From contig CAJOKT010000015.1 of NCBI GenBank assembly GCA_905235115.1, positions 1 to 59,450 of the forward strand: 59,450 nucleotides of DNA, read 5' to 3'. Of the stretch, positions 9,199 to 17,117 are shown one piece after another. Within the stretch, counting starts at the first letter, position 1, and every line of letters starts with the position of its first letter. The position numbers and the translations under genes were made by a program. The notes beneath the pieces were generated by a model. It saw only the letters and a list, made by a program, of their open reading frames with translations. It searched no databases and had not been told where the DNA came from. The DNA is from an uncultured Peptostreptococcaceae bacterium (GTDB lineage: Bacteria > Bacillota > Clostridia > Peptostreptococcales > Anaerovoracaceae).

Positions 9199-9220
9199 TT
9201 AAGCAACGGAGGACAATGCT

Positions 9221-9718
9221 TTGAGAATATTTACGGAAGCCGCGAACATGCACTTTTTCTCCCTGCCGGGACTGATCGCGGTGATACTTATCGTGATACC
9301 GAATCTGCTTTTAATGCGCAAGGCTTCAGCCACCAAGCCTGATGACCTGGAGACTGCCAGCCTCAAGGTGTCGAGAATGGAGTTCTGGAGCAGGTTCATG
9401 CTGAATCTGGTGCTTCCTCTGATGGGCTATACACCGCTCGGCAATTACTGGATGTATGCGGCCATCGTGATCCTGGTGCTCTACTATATATGCTGGATCA
9501 GGTTCGCCGTGGGCGGATGCTTCTATCCCGACATCTATCTCAAGAGTTTCCTGGGGATCCCGGTGCCAATCGACATCTTCAACGTGCTGTACTTCACGGT
9601 GGTGTCCATCTGGCTCTGCAATTTCCTGGCTCTGGTACTTTCGGTAGACTATGCCGTCTGCAGGATGATAAGCGCATCCAAGGCTTATCAGGATCTGAAG
9701 ACAAGGCAGTACATATAG
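9221..9718 (+). CDS. Small integral membrane protein of unknown function
   Basis: The 165-residue product has about four hydrophobic helices (near residues 10-28, 65-95, 105-120 and 125-145) and charged linkers such as KASATKPDDLETASLK. No family is recognised. The start is TTG 9221, supported by GGAGG at 9208-9212; the ATG at 9216 runs directly into a stop. Ten bases separate its end from the Asp/Glu-racemase-fold gene, so they are co-transcribed, and a role in uptake or sensing of the same compound is possible but not shown. Confidence 0.7.
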   Translation: MRIFTEAANMHFFSLPGLIAVILIVIPNLLLMRKASATKPDDLETASLKVSRMEFWSRFMLNLVLPLMGYTPLGNYWMYAAIVILVLYYICWIRFAVGGCFYPDIYLKSFLGIPVPIDIFNVLYFTVVSIWLCNFLALVLSVDYAVCRMISASKAYQDLKTRQYI

Positions 9719-9727
9719 GAGGCTTTC

Positions 9728-10450
9728 ATGGCAAATAACGCTAAGATAGGTCTTTTGAGATGGGAAAAGGGCCACGTGCCCGTAGGACTCATGCAGCTGG
9801 AGGCTCTTAAGGGGAACTCCACCAATGCGGAATCCTATCCCTTCCCGGTGGACATGAGATACGTGGAGGGCGCATGCACCGAGACCATAATCAATCATCC
9901 CTCCCAGGAGGTCTGCGACCGCTTCATAGAGATCGGCAAGGAGATGCAGGCAGAGGGCATCAGGGCACTGACGGGATCCTGCGGATTCAATGCCATCTTC
10001 CAGAAGCAGGTGTCAGAGGCGCTGGACATTCCGGTGTTCCTCTCTTCACTGCTGCAGGTGCCCTTCGCACTTCAGATCATCCCGCCCTCGAAGAAGGTGG
10101 CGGTGATGACAGCCAACGGCTCAAGCCTTACGGCGGAGCACTTCGGCTACTGCGGAGTCAGCGACATGTCCAGGATCATAGTCCTGGGACTGGAGAACTG
10201 CCTGGAGTGGAACTCCATCTTCGAGAAGGAAGATGAGCCTGTGGACATGGATCTGGTGGAGAAGGAGATCATGGGGACCGCACTGGATGCAGTTAAGGAA
10301 CATCCGGAAATAGGCGCCTTCGTGCTGGAGTGCACGGACCTTCCGCCCTTCGGACCGGCCATCAGGGAAGCCACGGGGCTTCCGGTGTTCAGCTTCAGCA
10401 CCATGGCAGGATACATGGCGCTGATGCTGGGTGAGATCAATCTGTACTAA
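9728..10450 (+). CDS. Aspartate/glutamate/hydantoin racemase-superfamily protein
   Basis: The 240-residue product has the two-domain Asp/Glu racemase fold. Two cysteines sit at the positions of the catalytic pair: TGSCGF near residue 84 and LECTDLPPF near residue 200. Members interconvert amino acid or hydantoin enantiomers without cofactor, or cleave arylmalonates. The unusual SCGF and ECTDLPPF motifs put it outside the glutamate racemase branch, so the substrate is open. A hydantoin racemase would fit the hyuAB genes 6 kb upstream. AGGAGG precedes the ATG, and Ald-2 follows 33 bases downstream. Confidence 0.72.
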   Translation: MANNAKIGLLRWEKGHVPVGLMQLEALKGNSTNAESYPFPVDMRYVEGACTETIINHPSQEVCDRFIEIGKEMQAEGIRALTGSCGFNAIFQKQVSEALDIPVFLSSLLQVPFALQIIPPSKKVAVMTANGSSLTAEHFGYCGVSDMSRIIVLGLENCLEWNSIFEKEDEPVDMDLVEKEIMGTALDAVKEHPEIGAFVLECTDLPPFGPAIREATGLPVFSFSTMAGYMALMLGEINLY

Positions 10451-10483
10451 AGTATTTTGCATATTTCTTACAGGAGGCGTGAC

Positions 10484-11599
10484 ATGAAGATCGGATTGCC
10501 AAAAGAAATCAAGGAACAGGAATATCGTGTGGCGATCATTCCGTCCAACGTAGCGAAACTGGTTGACGCGGGACATACCGTCTATGTGGAGAAGGGCGCG
10601 GGAGCCGCTGCAGGCTTCCCGGACAGCGAGTACGCCGCAGCCGGCGCCGAGATCGTCGAGTCCGAAAAGGACTGCTTCGACAAGGCTGAGCTCATCTGCA
10701 AGGTCAAGGAGATCCTGCCCAAGGAGTTCGGGCTCTTAAGAGAAGACCAGATACTTTTCACATACATCCACTCCGCAAACCGTAGGCCGGAGACCGACGA
10801 GCTACTCAAGTCCAAATGCATCGGCATCGCTCTTGAGGACATGATGGATGACAGAGGACATTTCATCCTTCTGGAGCCCATGTCCAGGATCGCAGGTGAG
10901 ATCGGACTTCTCACCGGACTCTTCTATTCGCAGACCACCCAGGGCGGCGCAGGCAAGTCCATCTGCGGGACCATCGGCGTCAAGCCCATGAAGATAGTCA
11001 TCTTCGGGGCAGGCAACGTTGGAGTCGCGGCAGCAAAGCTGGCCATGGGAATGAACGCGGACGTGGTGCTTATGGACGTGGATCTTCTCAAGCTGGAGGA
11101 CGTGCTGGCCAACAAGCTCCCCGGGGTCAGAACCTGCTATTCCAACAAGGCCAACGTCACCAGAGAGATCAGGGACGCCGACATCGTACTGAACTGCGTC
11201 AAGTGGGTGCCGGGCCTCACCATCATTTCCAAGGAAATGCTGGACGTGATGCAGCCCAACTCCATGATAGTGGACATCGACGCTGAACCGGGTGGAGCCA
11301 TCGAATCCTCCCAGTACACCACCCACGAGAACCCCGTGTTCTACGAGAAGGGCATCAGACACATCGGTATCCCCAATCTTCCCTCATCCGTTGCCAACAC
11401 CGCGTCGGCAGCTCTTTCCAACGCCACCGTCAAGTACATCAAGGAACTGGCAGACAAGGGCTGGAAGAAGGCCTGCATGGAGGACAAGTGCCTGGAGTAC
11501 GGACTGGACTTCGTAAAGGGATATCTCACGTTCAAGGATACCTCGGAGTCCTTTGGCATCGAGCTCACGGACAAAGAGTGGTGCTACGAGAACCTGTAA
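10484..11599 (+). CDS. Alanine dehydrogenase/PNT family amino acid dehydrogenase (Ald-2)
   Basis: A 371-residue protein of standard Ald length. It keeps KEIKEQEYRVAIIPSN, CKVKEI (Lys), TYIHSANRRPETDELL (His), the Rossmann motif GAGNVG and VLMDVD (Asp, NAD+). The usual catalytic Asp motif (VDIAIDQGG in well-studied Ald) reads VDIDAEPGG here, apparently Asp replaced by Glu, which is a notable active-site change. ATG 10484 follows AGGAGG at 10472-10477. It forms an operon with the membrane protein and the racemase-fold gene. Function is NAD-linked oxidative deamination, but alanine as substrate is not certain. Confidence 0.82.
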   Translation: MKIGLPKEIKEQEYRVAIIPSNVAKLVDAGHTVYVEKGAGAAAGFPDSEYAAAGAEIVESEKDCFDKAELICKVKEILPKEFGLLREDQILFTYIHSANRRPETDELLKSKCIGIALEDMMDDRGHFILLEPMSRIAGEIGLLTGLFYSQTTQGGAGKSICGTIGVKPMKIVIFGAGNVGVAAAKLAMGMNADVVLMDVDLLKLEDVLANKLPGVRTCYSNKANVTREIRDADIVLNCVKWVPGLTIISKEMLDVMQPNSMIVDIDAEPGGAIESSQYTTHENPVFYEKGIRHIGIPNLPSSVANTASAALSNATVKYIKELADKGWKKACMEDKCLEYGLDFVKGYLTFKDTSESFGIELTDKEWCYENL

Positions 11600-11627
11600 T
11601 TTCCGTTTCAAACAAGGCGAAACATTT

Positions 11628-11656
11628 AAGCGACAGTTATCTGTCGCTTATTTATT
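11628..11656 (+). terminator. Intrinsic terminator after Ald-2
   Basis: AAGCGACAG / CTGTCGCTT with a TTAT loop is followed by ATTTATT. The stem contains CGAC-N8-GTCG, the same spaced pattern found upstream of the sigma-54 promoters, which is probably coincidence here. Confidence 0.75.
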
Positions 11657-11758
11657 GGCGGAATGCGCGCAAAAAATCCAATTACTTTTTTCAATTGGAA
11701 CAGGACAGGGACAGATAATAGAATTAACCTAGAAATATATGACCTATGGAGGTTGACA

Positions 11759-12382
11759 ATGGAAAAGATCAAAGTAGATGCAATGGGAAAGGTTTGCCCC
11801 ATTCCCGTTATCATGACAAAAAAAGTACTGCAGGGTCTTACCGGACCGGCTGTTATCGAGGTCGAAGTCGATAACGAGGTGGCCGTTCAGAACCTTACAC
11901 GTCTGGCCAATTCCGAGAATCTTCCGGTAAAGGCCGACAAGCTGGAGGAAAAGCATTTCCTGATCACCATGGAGGCTGAGAAAGCCATCGGTGGCGGCAA
12001 GGAGCAGGAGGCTCAGGACGAGGTCTGCTGCGCACCTGACAGAAGAGGCGACACCGTGGTAGCCATCGGTTCCGCCACCATGGGCGTAGGCAACGATGAA
12101 CTGGGCAAGGTGCTGATCAAGGGATTCATCTATTCCCTGTCTCAGCTGGAGGAGCTGCCCAACACCATCCTCTTCTACAACGGCGGAGCGACCATTCCCA
12201 TCGAAGGATCAGTATCTCTGGAGGATCTGAAGAACATGGAGGCTCAGGGAGTCACCATCAAGACCTGCGGCACCTGCCTGGATTACTACAAGCTTAAGGA
12301 AAAACTGGCTGTAGGCAGCGTCACCAACATGTATGACATCGTTGAGACCCTGTCCAAGGCTGCCCGAATCATAAAGCCCTGA
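11759..12382 (+). CDS. yedF: Selenium metabolism protein YedF (TusA-like plus DsrE-like domains)
   Basis: The 207-residue product begins with a TusA-like domain containing the sulfur/selenium-carrier Cys13-Pro14 (GKVCPIPV). After residue about 95 it has a DsrE/F-like domain (VAIGSATMGVGNDELG, LPNTILFYNGGA, KTCGTCLDYY). A CysCys pair (VCCAPDRRG) lies at the linker. This fusion is the YedF form known to co-occur with selD. It probably relays persulfide/perselenide from the desulfurase next door. ATG 11759 has ATGGAGG seven bases upstream; longer frames lack a site. Its last base overlaps the next start, so coupling is tight. Confidence 0.85.
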   Translation: MEKIKVDAMGKVCPIPVIMTKKVLQGLTGPAVIEVEVDNEVAVQNLTRLANSENLPVKADKLEEKHFLITMEAEKAIGGGKEQEAQDEVCCAPDRRGDTVVAIGSATMGVGNDELGKVLIKGFIYSLSQLEELPNTILFYNGGATIPIEGSVSLEDLKNMEAQGVTIKTCGTCLDYYKLKEKLAVGSVTNMYDIVETLSKAARIIKP

Positions 12383-13521
12383 TGATATATCTGGATAATG
12401 CGGCGACAACGCTCCACAAGCCGGAAAGCGTCATAGAGGCTGTCTGCGATGCTCTGAGGACCATGGGCAACAGTTCCAGGGGCGCCCACGAGGCCAGCCT
12501 CAGCACGGCCAGGACGGTGTTCGGCACAAGGGAGAAGCTGGCTGAGTTTTTTGGGGCGCCCGGGCCAAACAACGTCGTGTTCACACAGAACGCCACGGAG
12601 GCTCTGAACATCGCGATCCGCGGGCTGGTACCCGCAGGAAGTCACGTGATAACCACGGAATGCGAGCACAACTCAGTGCTTCGTCCCCTTTACCTTCTGG
12701 AAAGGGAACAGGGGGTGAAACTCAGCTTCCTGAAGGCTGATTCCATGGGGAACATCGACCCTGAAGAGGCAGAGACCCTCATCAGGGATGACACCTCTCT
12801 CATCGTGACCACCCACGCATCCAATCTTACGGGCAACATGACGGACGTGAAGAGGATCGCTGAGATCGCCCATGCCCACGGGATCAGATACGTTGTGGAC
12901 GCCTCCCAGACCGCCGGCTCAAAAAACATCGATCTGAAAGAGACCGGCATAGACGTGCTTTGTTTCACCGGCCACAAGGGCATGATGGGGCCTCAGGGCA
13001 CCGGGGGACTGGTGCTTAGGGAGGACGTTGGCATCAGACCCTTCAAGGTGGGAGGCACAGGTGTACAGAGTTATCTCAGGACACAGCCGGAGGATCTGCC
13101 TGTCAGGCTCGAAGCCGGGACCCTCAACGGCCACGGCATAGCCGGGCTGGGCGCTTCGGTGGATTTCATCGAGAGCATCGGCCTCGATGCGATCGACGAG
13201 ATGGAGCATTCGCTCATGATGAGGTTCTACGAGGGAGTGCGCAGCATCCCGGGAGTCAGGGTCTACGGAGACTATTCCGGGGAAAGGACAGCCATTACTG
13301 CCCTTAACGTGGGAGATGTGGATTCCGGCCAGGTGTCCGACCTCCTGTCTTTTGAGTACGGCATAGCCACCCGTCCGGGAGCTCACTGCGCTCCTCTCAT
13401 GCACAAGGCTCTGGGCACCGAAGCTCAGGGAGCGGTCAGGTTCAGTTTCGCGTATTTCAATACGGAAGAGGAGATCGACTTGGCGGTGAAGGCCGTGAGA
13501 GAGATAGCAGAAAGAATATAG
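12382..13521 (+). CDS. Cysteine desulfurase/selenocysteine lyase-like class V aminotransferase
   Basis: The 379-residue product is a PLP enzyme of the NifS/SufS type. It starts with YLDNAATT, has TECEHNSV, the Schiff-base lysine K199 in FTGHKGMMGPQG, and the active-site C336 in RPGAHCAPLMH. It removes S or Se from cysteine or selenocysteine as a persulfide/perselenide. The family branch seems to be the one that occurs with yedF and selD in selenium-using bacteria, so delivery of selenium to SelD is the most likely task. It overlaps yedF by one base and is followed after four bases by the DUF3343 gene. Confidence 0.87.
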   Translation: MIYLDNAATTLHKPESVIEAVCDALRTMGNSSRGAHEASLSTARTVFGTREKLAEFFGAPGPNNVVFTQNATEALNIAIRGLVPAGSHVITTECEHNSVLRPLYLLEREQGVKLSFLKADSMGNIDPEEAETLIRDDTSLIVTTHASNLTGNMTDVKRIAEIAHAHGIRYVVDASQTAGSKNIDLKETGIDVLCFTGHKGMMGPQGTGGLVLREDVGIRPFKVGGTGVQSYLRTQPEDLPVRLEAGTLNGHGIAGLGASVDFIESIGLDAIDEMEHSLMMRFYEGVRSIPGVRVYGDYSGERTAITALNVGDVDSGQVSDLLSFEYGIATRPGAHCAPLMHKALGTEAQGAVRFSFAYFNTEEEIDLAVKAVREIAERI

Positions 13522-13525
13522 AGGA

Positions 13526-13765
13526 ATGATCAGAGAGAAAAAGCTCAAAAGAATAATTACCTTCTTAAACACCACAGATGCCATGGCATTTGAAGACTAC
13601 TGCAGGTCAAAGGGCATCCCGGGAAGGCTCATACCAGTGCCCGGGGAGATTGCCGCAGGATGCGGCATGTGCTGGATGGCGCCCATGGAGGAAGCCGGGC
13701 CGGCAGAGGAACTGTGCAGAGAGGGATATCCCCACGAAGGATTGTTCGAGATCATGCTTTACTGA
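13526..13765 (+). CDS. DUF3343 family protein, putative Se/S carrier
   Basis: A 79-residue soluble protein with the DUF3343 pattern: FLNTTDAMAFEDYCRSKGIPGRLIPVP followed by the two-cysteine motif CGMCW near residues 47-51. DUF3343 proteins are common neighbours of YedF and SelD and are thought to bind or pass on sulfur or selenium, though this is not established. It ends the yedF operon just before a terminator, convergent with selD. Confidence 0.78.
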   Translation: MIREKKLKRIITFLNTTDAMAFEDYCRSKGIPGRLIPVPGEIAAGCGMCWMAPMEEAGPAEELCREGYPHEGLFEIMLY

Positions 13766-13768
13766 ATC

Positions 13769-13794
13769 AAAAAAGCCGCGAAAGCGGCTTTTTT
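13769..13794. terminator. Bidirectional intrinsic terminator between the yedF operon and selD
   Basis: AAAAAAGCCGC / GCGGCTTTTTT with a 4-base loop. It lies between two convergent genes (stops at 13765 and 13802) and has A and T tracts on both sides. Confidence 0.9.
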
Positions 13795-13801
13795 AGTGAG
13801 T

Positions 13802-14845
13802 TTATCTGATTATGATGGGCTTCTTGTGGAATCTTTCCACGTGGCCGACTATGGACGCCGCCGGTATGCTGCTCCTGAGTTCTTCAAGGAGTTCCAGACC
13901 CTCCTTTTCAGGAACTGATATCAGAAGACCGCCGGATGTCTGGGGATCGTACATGATATCTGTGAGAGCAAGATCCACATCACCTTCGATTGCTGCTCCG
14001 CAGTCGATCCAGCTGCGGTTTCCGTAGGCTCCGGCCGGGATTATACCCATCCGTGCCATGTCCAGAGCCTCAGGCAGAAGAGGAAGTGATCCGCTGTCCA
14101 AGGTTATGGTGAGACCGGACGACGAGGCCATCTCGAAGGAGTGACCCACCAGACCGAAGCCTGTGACGTCGGTGCAGGCGTTCACGGGATATTTCACCAT
14201 TATCTCTGCGGCTTTTTTGTTGAGGGTCGCCATGGATTCGATGACAGCCCTGCAGGTCCCGGGAGAGGGCAGATCCGCCTTCATGGCGGTGCTCAGTATG
14301 CCGGTTCCCAGAGCCTTGGTAAGGATCAGGACGTCTCCTTCCTTTGCGGCTGAATTCTTCTTCACCCTGGAGGGTGATATGAAACCGGAAACGCAGAGAC
14401 CGTACTTAGGCTCGTTGTCCTTGATGGTGTGACCGCCGCATATGACTGCGCCTGCTTCGGCGCATCTGTCCTGACCGCCCCGGAGGATTCCCAGGGTGAT
14501 ATCCTGATCCAGATCCTCGGGGATGCACAGAATGTTCATGGCCAGGCGAGGCGTACCTCCCATGGCGTACACGTCCGAAAGGGCATTGGCTGCTGCGATC
14601 CTGCCGTAATCGAAGGGATCGTCCACTATGGGCGGGAATATGTCCACTGTCTGTATGAGAGCCAGATCGTCGCTTATTTTGAATACCGCCGCATCATCGG
14701 AGGTATCGAAGCCTACCAGAAGATCAGGATCACTCATCTTTGGCAGTTGACGCAGAACCTGCGACAGATCGCTGGGAGCGACTTTGGCCAGTCACCCACC
14801 GCGGCTCGTCATCTCGGTAAGTCTCCTTTTTTCTTTTTCTGACAT
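13802..14845 (-). CDS. selD: Selenide, water dikinase (selenophosphate synthase), a selenoprotein
   Basis: SelD makes selenophosphate from selenide and ATP for Sec-tRNA synthesis. The open frame is interrupted by TGA at 14794-14792 (codon 18). Reading it as selenocysteine gives GGULAK, which matches the family active site G(C/U)xxK, with Lys at residue 21. The full product is then 347 residues, the usual length, with the AIRS domain motifs VGFDTSDDAAVF, GGTPRLAMNI and VTGFGLVGHSFEMA. ATG 14845 has AAGGAGGTG upstream. If the TGA were a stop the protein would lack its catalytic N-terminus. It has its own sigma-A promoter and is divergent from grdX. Confidence 0.95.
14769..14781 (-). other. SECIS-like hairpin after the selD UGA
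   Basis: In the mRNA, TCGCT-CCC-AGCGA forms a 5-base-pair hairpin beginning 11 bases after the UGA. The place fits a bacterial SECIS, but the loop lacks the usual GU/GG, so the exact structure is uncertain. Confidence 0.4.
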
Positions 14846-14875
14846 GGCCCACACCTCCTTTCACCAGTTTACTAT

Positions 14876-14904
14876 ATTATAAAGATTTAAGAGTCGGTTG
14901 ACAA
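14876..14904 (-). promoter_or_regulatory. Sigma-A type promoter of selD
   Basis: On the minus strand TTGTCA (14904-14899) and a perfect TATAAT (14881-14876) are separated by exactly 17 bases, about 30 bases before the selD start. This is the best vegetative promoter seen in the window. Confidence 0.75.
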
Positions 14905-14918
14905 CGAATATTTATTCG
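14905..14918. promoter_or_regulatory. Palindrome CGAATATTTATTCG abutting the selD -35 box
   Basis: A perfect 14-base inverted repeat touches the -35 hexamer of selD and lies in the divergent selD-grdX region. A 14-mer within it recurs before hyuA (1498-1511), and a 9-base half (ACGAATATT) recurs inverted in the grdX promoter spacer near 15008-15016. It is a candidate operator for an unknown regulator. Confidence 0.45.
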
Positions 14919-15001
14919 ATATTTATATACATATCATTCATTATTAAAAATGGCTATAGCGACAGGAAATTATCGTATATTTCCATAATACTCCCATCAT
15001 A

Positions 15002-15031
15002 TTGACAAATATTCGTTAAAACAGATAGTAT
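15002..15031 (+). promoter_or_regulatory. Sigma-A type promoter of grdX
   Basis: TTGACA (15002-15007) is followed after 18 bases by TAGTAT (15026-15031). The predicted transcription start is at about 15038, the A of the grdX ATG, so the mRNA could be leaderless; no ribosome binding site is visible upstream. Confidence 0.55.
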
Positions 15032-15037
15032 ATATAT

Positions 15038-15463
15038 ATGAAAGTGTTAATAATCACAAATAACTGCATGGTCAATGAGGCGGTTGTCAATAGCGGGGAG
15101 AGCTGCTTCAGGAATTTTACCGTGGATTTCGTCCCGGATCTCTCTCAGATGGAAGTCCTGATAAAGGCGAGGGACATGATCCACCTGGGAGCGAAGCTGG
15201 TGATGCACCCCATGATGGGGCGTATCAGGCCTCACGAGACACCGTATAAATCGGTGCTTCTGGAGGTGCCGGAGGAGAGGGAGAAGGGAAATGGTACGGA
15301 GTGTGACTTGAACAGCGTCATAATGATCGAGGACAGCATGGCCGAGACCGCCAAACTGCTGCAGAACACTTTTGCTCTGAAATACGACGACAGCATGCTT
15401 CCGGATCTTCAGTACCTGGACTACCTTCTTCTCAGGGCAGGGGCTGAGGAATACAGACGTTAA
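15038..15463 (+). CDS. grdX: GrdX family protein
   Basis: The 141-residue product begins KVLIITNNCMVNE and continues with a small alpha/beta protein typical of GrdX, a protein of unknown function encoded at the head of glycine reductase clusters. LGAKLVMHPMMGRIRPHETPYKSV is the most distinctive stretch. No Shine-Dalgarno sequence precedes the ATG, yet the N-terminus fits the family, so translation may be leaderless. The sigma-54 activator gene follows after 28 bases in the same transcript. Confidence 0.85.
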   Translation: MKVLIITNNCMVNEAVVNSGESCFRNFTVDFVPDLSQMEVLIKARDMIHLGAKLVMHPMMGRIRPHETPYKSVLLEVPEEREKGNGTECDLNSVIMIEDSMAETAKLLQNTFALKYDDSMLPDLQYLDYLLLRAGAEEYRR

Positions 15464-15491
15464 AGGACAAGAAGAACTGAAGGACAGAACG

Positions 15492-16919
15492 ATGACTAAC
15501 AAAGATAAAATGCTGCTGGACATAGTGGACTACATTCTGGTGGTAAACAAGGATTACGACATTGTATATAACTCCAGATTCGACAAGCGCATGGGTGCGG
15601 ACCTGATGACCAAACCCTACAAGAATTTCTTTGAGATGTATCCATCCATCGGCGTGGGCAATTCGTCCATAGTGAAGGCCATGTCCACGGGCGTAGCTGT
15701 CTTCAATGAGATCCAGGAGTGGACGGACATAAACGGCAAGGTCTACGTCACCAAGAACGTCTCTCTGCCCCTTCTCAGCAAGGGCCAGGTGGTGGGCGTG
15801 GTGGAGCTCACCAAGGACCTGACCAACGTGGGCAATCTGGAAAAGAAGCCGGACAGCCTTGAATCCCTGGAGAAGGACGGCAGATTCCATCCCAACAGAG
15901 ATTCCAATGACAGGACCACCTTCGAGGACATCCTAACCATAAACGACAGCATGCTGAGCACCATAGAGCAGGCCAAACTTTTCTCCATGAACAGCAACCC
16001 CATCCTGATATACGGCGAGACCGGAACGGGCAAGGAGATGTTTGCCCAGGCCATAATCAACTATATGGTATATCCCAAGCAGAAGGTGATCATCCAGAAC
16101 TGCGCCGCGGTGCCCGACAACCTGATCGAAGGCATCCTCTTCGGTACCACCAGAGGTTCATACACCGGTGCGGAGAACAAGAAGGGACTGTTCGAGGAGG
16201 CCGACGGCGGCATCTTCTTCCTGGACGAGCTCAACGCCCTTCCTTACGCGGTGCAGGGCAAGCTCCTGAGAGTCCTGCAGGAGGGCACCTTCAGACCGCT
16301 GGGAGCCAGCAAGGAAAAGAAGGTGAAGGTGAAGATCATCGCCGCCATGAACATCGACCCCATGGAGGCCATAGAGAAGGGGATCCTGAGGAGAGACCTT
16401 TTCTACAGACTTTCGTCCAACATGATCTATCTGCCTCCTCTGAGGGAGAGGCCCGACGATATCGAATATCTGACGGACAACTACATCGACTACTTCAACG
16501 AGATGTACGGCAAGAAGGTGAAGGGCATAACTAAGGAACTCAGGGCGTTTTTCCTGAATTACGAATGGGAAGGAAACGTGAGAGAACTGAAGCACGTCAT
16601 CGAGTCCATGATAACCATGACTGATGCCGACACCCTGGACATGAGAGACATCCCGGTCTATCTGAACAGCAAGAACAAGGGCGAGGTGCGCAAAAAACCC
16701 GAGCCAGCCTCTGACGACTCCAAGGTGGTGATCGACCTGGAGGGAGAAGACATGAGTCTCACCGAAGCGGTGGACCTTCTGGAAAGAGAAATGATCCTCA
16801 GGGCGCTTGAAAAGTGCGGCGGCAACAAGACCAGGGCCGGCGAGCTTCTGGGCATCCCCAGGCAGACCCTCAAGTACAAGATGGACAGGATGAAGATCAG
16901 CAATAAGGAGACGCGGTGA
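15492..16919 (+). CDS. Sigma-54-dependent transcriptional activator with PAS-like sensor (probable Grd operon activator)
   Basis: The 475-residue bacterial enhancer-binding protein has an N-terminal PAS-like sensor (about 1-115), an AAA+ domain (about 145-380) and a Fis-type helix-turn-helix (NKTRAGELLGIPRQTLKYKM, C-terminal). Walker A is GETGTGKE at 175-182. The sigma-54 contact loop reads GSYTGA (222-227) instead of the consensus GAFTGA; Phe to Tyr is tolerated in some activators, Ala to Ser is less common. R-fingers and sensor motifs appear intact. It lies directly upstream of a sigma-54 promoter driving grdE-grdB, so it is the likely activator of that operon. Confidence 0.9.
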   Translation: MTNKDKMLLDIVDYILVVNKDYDIVYNSRFDKRMGADLMTKPYKNFFEMYPSIGVGNSSIVKAMSTGVAVFNEIQEWTDINGKVYVTKNVSLPLLSKGQVVGVVELTKDLTNVGNLEKKPDSLESLEKDGRFHPNRDSNDRTTFEDILTINDSMLSTIEQAKLFSMNSNPILIYGETGTGKEMFAQAIINYMVYPKQKVIIQNCAAVPDNLIEGILFGTTRGSYTGAENKKGLFEEADGGIFFLDELNALPYAVQGKLLRVLQEGTFRPLGASKEKKVKVKIIAAMNIDPMEAIEKGILRRDLFYRLSSNMIYLPPLRERPDDIEYLTDNYIDYFNEMYGKKVKGITKELRAFFLNYEWEGNVRELKHVIESMITMTDADTLDMRDIPVYLNSKNKGEVRKKPEPASDDSKVVIDLEGEDMSLTEAVDLLEREMILRALEKCGGNKTRAGELLGIPRQTLKYKMDRMKISNKETR

Positions 16920-16946
16920 AAATCGGTCGGTGATAACAGGCCAAAC

Positions 16947-16962
16947 CGACAAAAAACCGTCG
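16947..16962. promoter_or_regulatory. Candidate upstream activator site CGAC-N8-GTCG
   Basis: The inverted repeat CGAC AAAAAACC GTCG lies 51 bases upstream of the -24 box of the grdE promoter. Equivalent [C/T]GAC-N8-GTCG sites lie upstream of the other two sigma-54 promoters (25628-25643 and 34147-34162). There is no T run here, so it is not a terminator. A GTCGGTGA word at 16926-16933 is also shared with the second site. Confidence 0.45.
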
Positions 16963-17012
16963 CATCATAGAGCGAAATCCTATAAAAACCCCTAAAATCA
17001 TAGGTATTTTTA

Positions 17013-17028
17013 TGGCACGGAAATTGCT
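17013..17028 (+). promoter_or_regulatory. Sigma-54 (-24/-12) promoter of grdE-grdB
   Basis: TGGCAC-GGAAA-TTGCT matches the consensus TGGCAC-N5-TTGCW exactly. The transcription start should be near 17038, giving a leader of about 80 bases before grdE. Confidence 0.9.
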
Positions 17029-17117
17029 CTTAATGTGTTTTGCGAATGTCCGGCGTTGGCTGGGCAAAGCATTACACCCACACAACTTCATACACATTTC
17101 AAGAAAGGAAACGACAC

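Noticed and set aside
9021-9220. Riboswitch (glycine type) before the membrane protein gene
   Set aside because: The hairpins present do not show the conserved glycine aptamer core, and none was seen before the Grd or Ald genes either.
13802-14737. SelD as a 311-residue protein starting at 14737
   Set aside because: This omits the catalytic Sec/Lys motif; a better start with a strong ribosome binding site is at 14845 when UGA is read as Sec.
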